Assembly (NCBI GenBank): GCA_021847605.1
Contig: JAJZQN010000010.1
Location: 43,649 to 107,648 of the forward strand
Length of the DNA stretch: 64,000 bases
Direction: 5' to 3'
Origin: Pseudomonadota bacterium
GTDB lineage: Bacteria; Pseudomonadota; Alphaproteobacteria; Sphingomonadales; Sphingomonadaceae
Of the stretch, positions 61,879 to 64,000 are shown piece by piece. The notes under the pieces are model-generated. The model worked only from the letters and a program-made list of their open reading frames with translations. It had not been told where the DNA came from and made no database searches. Position 1 is the stretch's first letter. Every line of letters starts with the position of its first letter. A program made the position numbers and the translations under genes.

Positions 61879-63534
61879 TCAGAGAACTCGTTCCGACGTT
61901 CTAACTCGCGATAGCGGTGTTTTAACGCGTCGGCCTTTGCGCTTTTGCCCACCTAATTCAGCAGAAACCTGGAGGAGGCGTTCGACATGAAAGTTCAACT
62001 CGTCTCGATCTAGCGTAGCAAGCGGTAAGCTTGCCATAGCGACGACTTCTTCGCTATCGCCAATCACCCTCAGGGCCACGGTGGTCGCATGATCCCAAGC
62101 AGCGGCCATCAGTTTCTTAAGCGATGCAAGCGTTGGGCGTGCACCCAGCGAAGCAATCGGAAGTACAAGATTTACGACGGGGTTAACAGGTAACGAACGA
62201 GGGCAGTCTTCTACCATGATGAGCTTGCCTTTGGCAGCACCTGGCCGAATCCCGATTCGTCCGGAGGCGCCGTCGAGTTCAACCTTGTATCCGGCCTCCT
62301 GTATCCGCGCCTTGAGCATGACCATATAAGCCGGCGGCTCGATTTCCCTGTCGAACACCCTATTTCCAGCCACCTTGACGCCTTGATGGCGAATAAGGTC
62401 ATTACCTGTTCGAAATGTCTCGAACTCGACCCGCACCGGACAACCTGCGGCTAGTTGCTCTCCGACCTCGAGTACTGCGTCCATCTTCGGCGCGGGCGAC
62501 TTGAGCTTTTCATCGATCCGCGAAAGCCCTGCGAAGGCATAAACAGCGGCGGTCACTAACGCGCGCACCCGCTGACCGGTTTCGAGATTATCTTCCAGCT
62601 CTTCCAATCCTGACGGATCGTGGGACAGGATAATGGCAAGAGCGGCACGGCGTCCGATTTTCTCACCATCGGCTAAGCTAGGTATATCGAGTTCGGCATC
62701 GATCACCTTGTGACATCCGCGGATCCACGAACCCGCCTCAGGTTCATGGCTTTCTAGACGTTCCTCGACCTCGGCGAGAAACTCACGCCGATCGAAACCC
62801 CGCTTGCCAAGACGCGAGCGTAACGCCTCCATTGTCGCGCTCCAAATCGCGATGTCGACTTGAGAAGAGCGCGGCTCAAGCGAGAGCAAGAGATTACGCG
62901 CATTCTCGACCACATCACTACCTGGTGCCTGTAGGAATCTACAAATTGCCCCGTCAAACATCCCCTCGGCCAACAGCGAGACGATCCCTGCCCCAAACCC
63001 ACAAAGAAAGTCGAGGTCTTGCCGCCGTTTCGCGAGATCCACCGAGTTGGTCTCGATCTCCACCGGACGCTCGCACTCGTCGTTAACCGGCCACTTCGTC
63101 GCGAGTTTCACCACGCCAATGGGAACATCCGGGAATGCATCATAGGACGCGTGGAAGTTTGCAAGCGAGGCCTCGTCCTTGAAATATGCCGCGTGAAGCC
63201 TCGTCACCCGCAGTGGTCCATGTAGCATCTCCACGCTGCCAGGCCTCGGCGGCTCCTCTCCTTTTCGTTCGACACAAAGGAGCACCCTATCACCCGGTTC
63301 TCCTTCTATTATCGCCCAGGAGGGGGCCTCTATATTGAAGCCGATCAGGCCACCGCCTGCGCTGGACTGGAGGTCCTGCGCCGCATCGTTTTTCAAGGAT
63401 CCACCCGCATAACCAGCGGCCAACGCAAGGGCAAAATTATCGGCGTGCACTGGCACAAGCAGCTCCCAGCTGGAGCCCTTGCCAACATTCCCTGGTTCGA
63501 AATCAAGCTCGAGTTCCCGTTTTTCTTGCGTCAC
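61879..63534 (-). CDS. Hypothetical protein, 551 residues, coupled to a helicase
   Basis: I recognise no family. The protein is soluble, without signal or membrane segments; the N-terminal 40 residues are acidic (KRELELDFEPGN), then an alpha/beta-looking region and a helical middle (RRQDLDFLCGFGAGIV), ending in a basic tail (GGQKRKGRRVKTPLSRVRTSERVL). The GTG start overlaps the helicase stop by four bases, so it is translationally coupled to the UvrD-like gene. Base composition is lower in GC than neighbouring genes, indicating acquired DNA. Confidence 0.75.
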   Translation of the reverse strand: MTQEKRELELDFEPGNVGKGSSWELLVPVHADNFALALAAGYAGGSLKNDAAQDLQSSAGGGLIGFNIEAPSWAIIEGEPGDRVLLCVERKGEEPPRPGSVEMLHGPLRVTRLHAAYFKDEASLANFHASYDAFPDVPIGVVKLATKWPVNDECERPVEIETNSVDLAKRRQDLDFLCGFGAGIVSLLAEGMFDGAICRFLQAPGSDVVENARNLLLSLEPRSSQVDIAIWSATMEALRSRLGKRGFDRREFLAEVEERLESHEPEAGSWIRGCHKVIDAELDIPSLADGEKIGRRAALAIILSHDPSGLEELEDNLETGQRVRALVTAAVYAFAGLSRIDEKLKSPAPKMDAVLEVGEQLAAGCPVRVEFETFRTGNDLIRHQGVKVAGNRVFDREIEPPAYMVMLKARIQEAGYKVELDGASGRIGIRPGAAKGKLIMVEDCPRSLPVNPVVNLVLPIASLGARPTLASLKKLMAAAWDHATTVALRVIGDSEEVVAMASLPLATLDRDELNFHVERLLQVSAELGGQKRKGRRVKTPLSRVRTSERVL

Positions 63535-63884
63535 TCGGCGGCCTCCACCATTTCGAACTCGTCATTTGCCTCGATGGCCTGTTCAAACACTGACACACTT
63601 TGGCCCAGGGCCCCCAGCCCGACGTATCGGCAGAGTTGCGTACTTGGGCGAGGGAGAAGCCGGCAAGAAGCAGGTAAGCCAGTCTTCGGGTCGATGTCCT
63701 TGAACGCGATGTAAAGTTCCGAACGTGCGCGAGAGCTCATGACGTATAGCGCCATTCTCTCGTTGAAGAATCCCGACGTATCGATGTTCATCGCTTCCAT
63801 GCCGAGAAAAAACACGATGTCGAATTCAAGGCCTTTGGCCGACTGCGCATTTAGGAAAGTGATCGTGTTACCGTTTGTCCGTCG
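63531..63884 (-). pseudogene. C-terminal fragment of a UvrD/Rep-type superfamily 1 helicase
   Basis: Reading from a TGA at 63885-63887, 118 codons end at 63531. They contain helicase motif V-like TITFLNAQSAKGLEFDIVFF and motif VI-like ERMALYVMSSRARSELYIAF, the signatures of UvrD/Rep/PcrA C-termini. The N-terminal ATPase part is missing, and the frame stops immediately before unrelated DNA, so the gene is truncated. It is coupled by GTGA overlap to the 551-residue protein. Confidence 0.7.
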
Positions 63885-64000
63885 TCAGAACATTTGGCGC
63901 AACTCGCGGCGTAAATTAGCGGAGTGCGGGCCTCGTCTGGGGGTTGATGTTAGGCGGCGAGCTTGCGGTGAAGCAAGCGCCGATGTTCGATGGTCTGCCG
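63885..64000 (-). mobile_element. End of a mobile element that interrupts the helicase (partial)
   Basis: From about 63870 the helicase homology stops. A minus-strand frame 63950-64000, open at the window edge, ends RQTIEHRRLLHRKLAA and TAA; its basic C-terminus is plausible for a transposase, but I cannot assign an IS family. The 60 bases between its stop and the helicase fragment look like an element end. Terminal inverted repeats cannot be checked because the element runs off the window. Confidence 0.4.

Overview
The window looks like a chromosomal segment of a high-GC alphaproteobacterium of the family Sphingomonadaceae (Sphingobium/Sphingomonas type). This rests on dense, ATGA-overlapped gene packing, a TonB-dependent receptor paired with a spinster-type MFS transporter under a TetR regulator, the Rrf2-SufBCDST-SufA arrangement, the fused circularly permuted ATP-grasp/alpha-E protein, and dispersed intergenic palindromes of a kind common in sphingomonads. 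The genus is inference. No rRNA gene, tRNA gene or CRISPR array was found.

Layout: 1-6.3 kb holds amino-acid biosynthesis (hisC-tyrC; metX-metW with a Qnr/MfpA-like pentapeptide-repeat protein). 6.3-10.8 kb is an uptake unit: TetR diverging from a TonB receptor and MFS transporter, with a palindromic operator between them. 10.9-18 kb carries housekeeping genes (prfC, an aldose-epimerase-like protein, sufE, ggt, pyrD). 18-19.3 kb has an orphan plus-strand terminator suggesting a small RNA, then an AraC regulator. 19.4-25.4 kb is the SUF iron-sulfur operon headed by its Rrf2 regulator. 26.5-33.5 kb is a minus-strand cobalamin salvage/late-assembly operon behind a cobalamin riboswitch, with a BtuF-like binding protein diverging from it.

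34.5-41.5 kb is the most intriguing intact module: transglutaminase-DUF2126, circularly permuted ATP-grasp + alpha-E, a second transglutaminase and a tiny membrane protein, all overlapping. It looks like a peptide/amide-bond forming and cleaving system of unknown product. 41.5-46.4 kb has a P450, a membrane alpha/beta-hydrolase-like protein, a small protein with a phospholipase-A2-like CxxHDxxY motif, kdsA and proA. 46.6-54.4 kb has a LuxR regulator, a PmtA-like methyltransferase, a bacterial CDC48/p97-type double AAA+ ATPase, a probable small RNA with anti-Shine-Dalgarno character, a LysR regulator, a diguanylate cyclase and a GST. 54.6-61.6 kb returns to metabolism (acsA, cytochrome b561, a ubiH-like gene, ilvE, a threonine-aldolase-like gene, an EamA exporter).

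The last 2.4 kb differs: base composition drops, a tRNA-3'-end-like sequence sits at the edge, and a UvrD-like helicase is cut off, apparently by a mobile element, upstream of an unrecognised 551-residue protein. This reads as the edge of a genomic island, possibly a decayed defence module.

All coordinates come from reading the sequence directly; no database search was possible. Residue numbers were counted by hand from the chosen starts.
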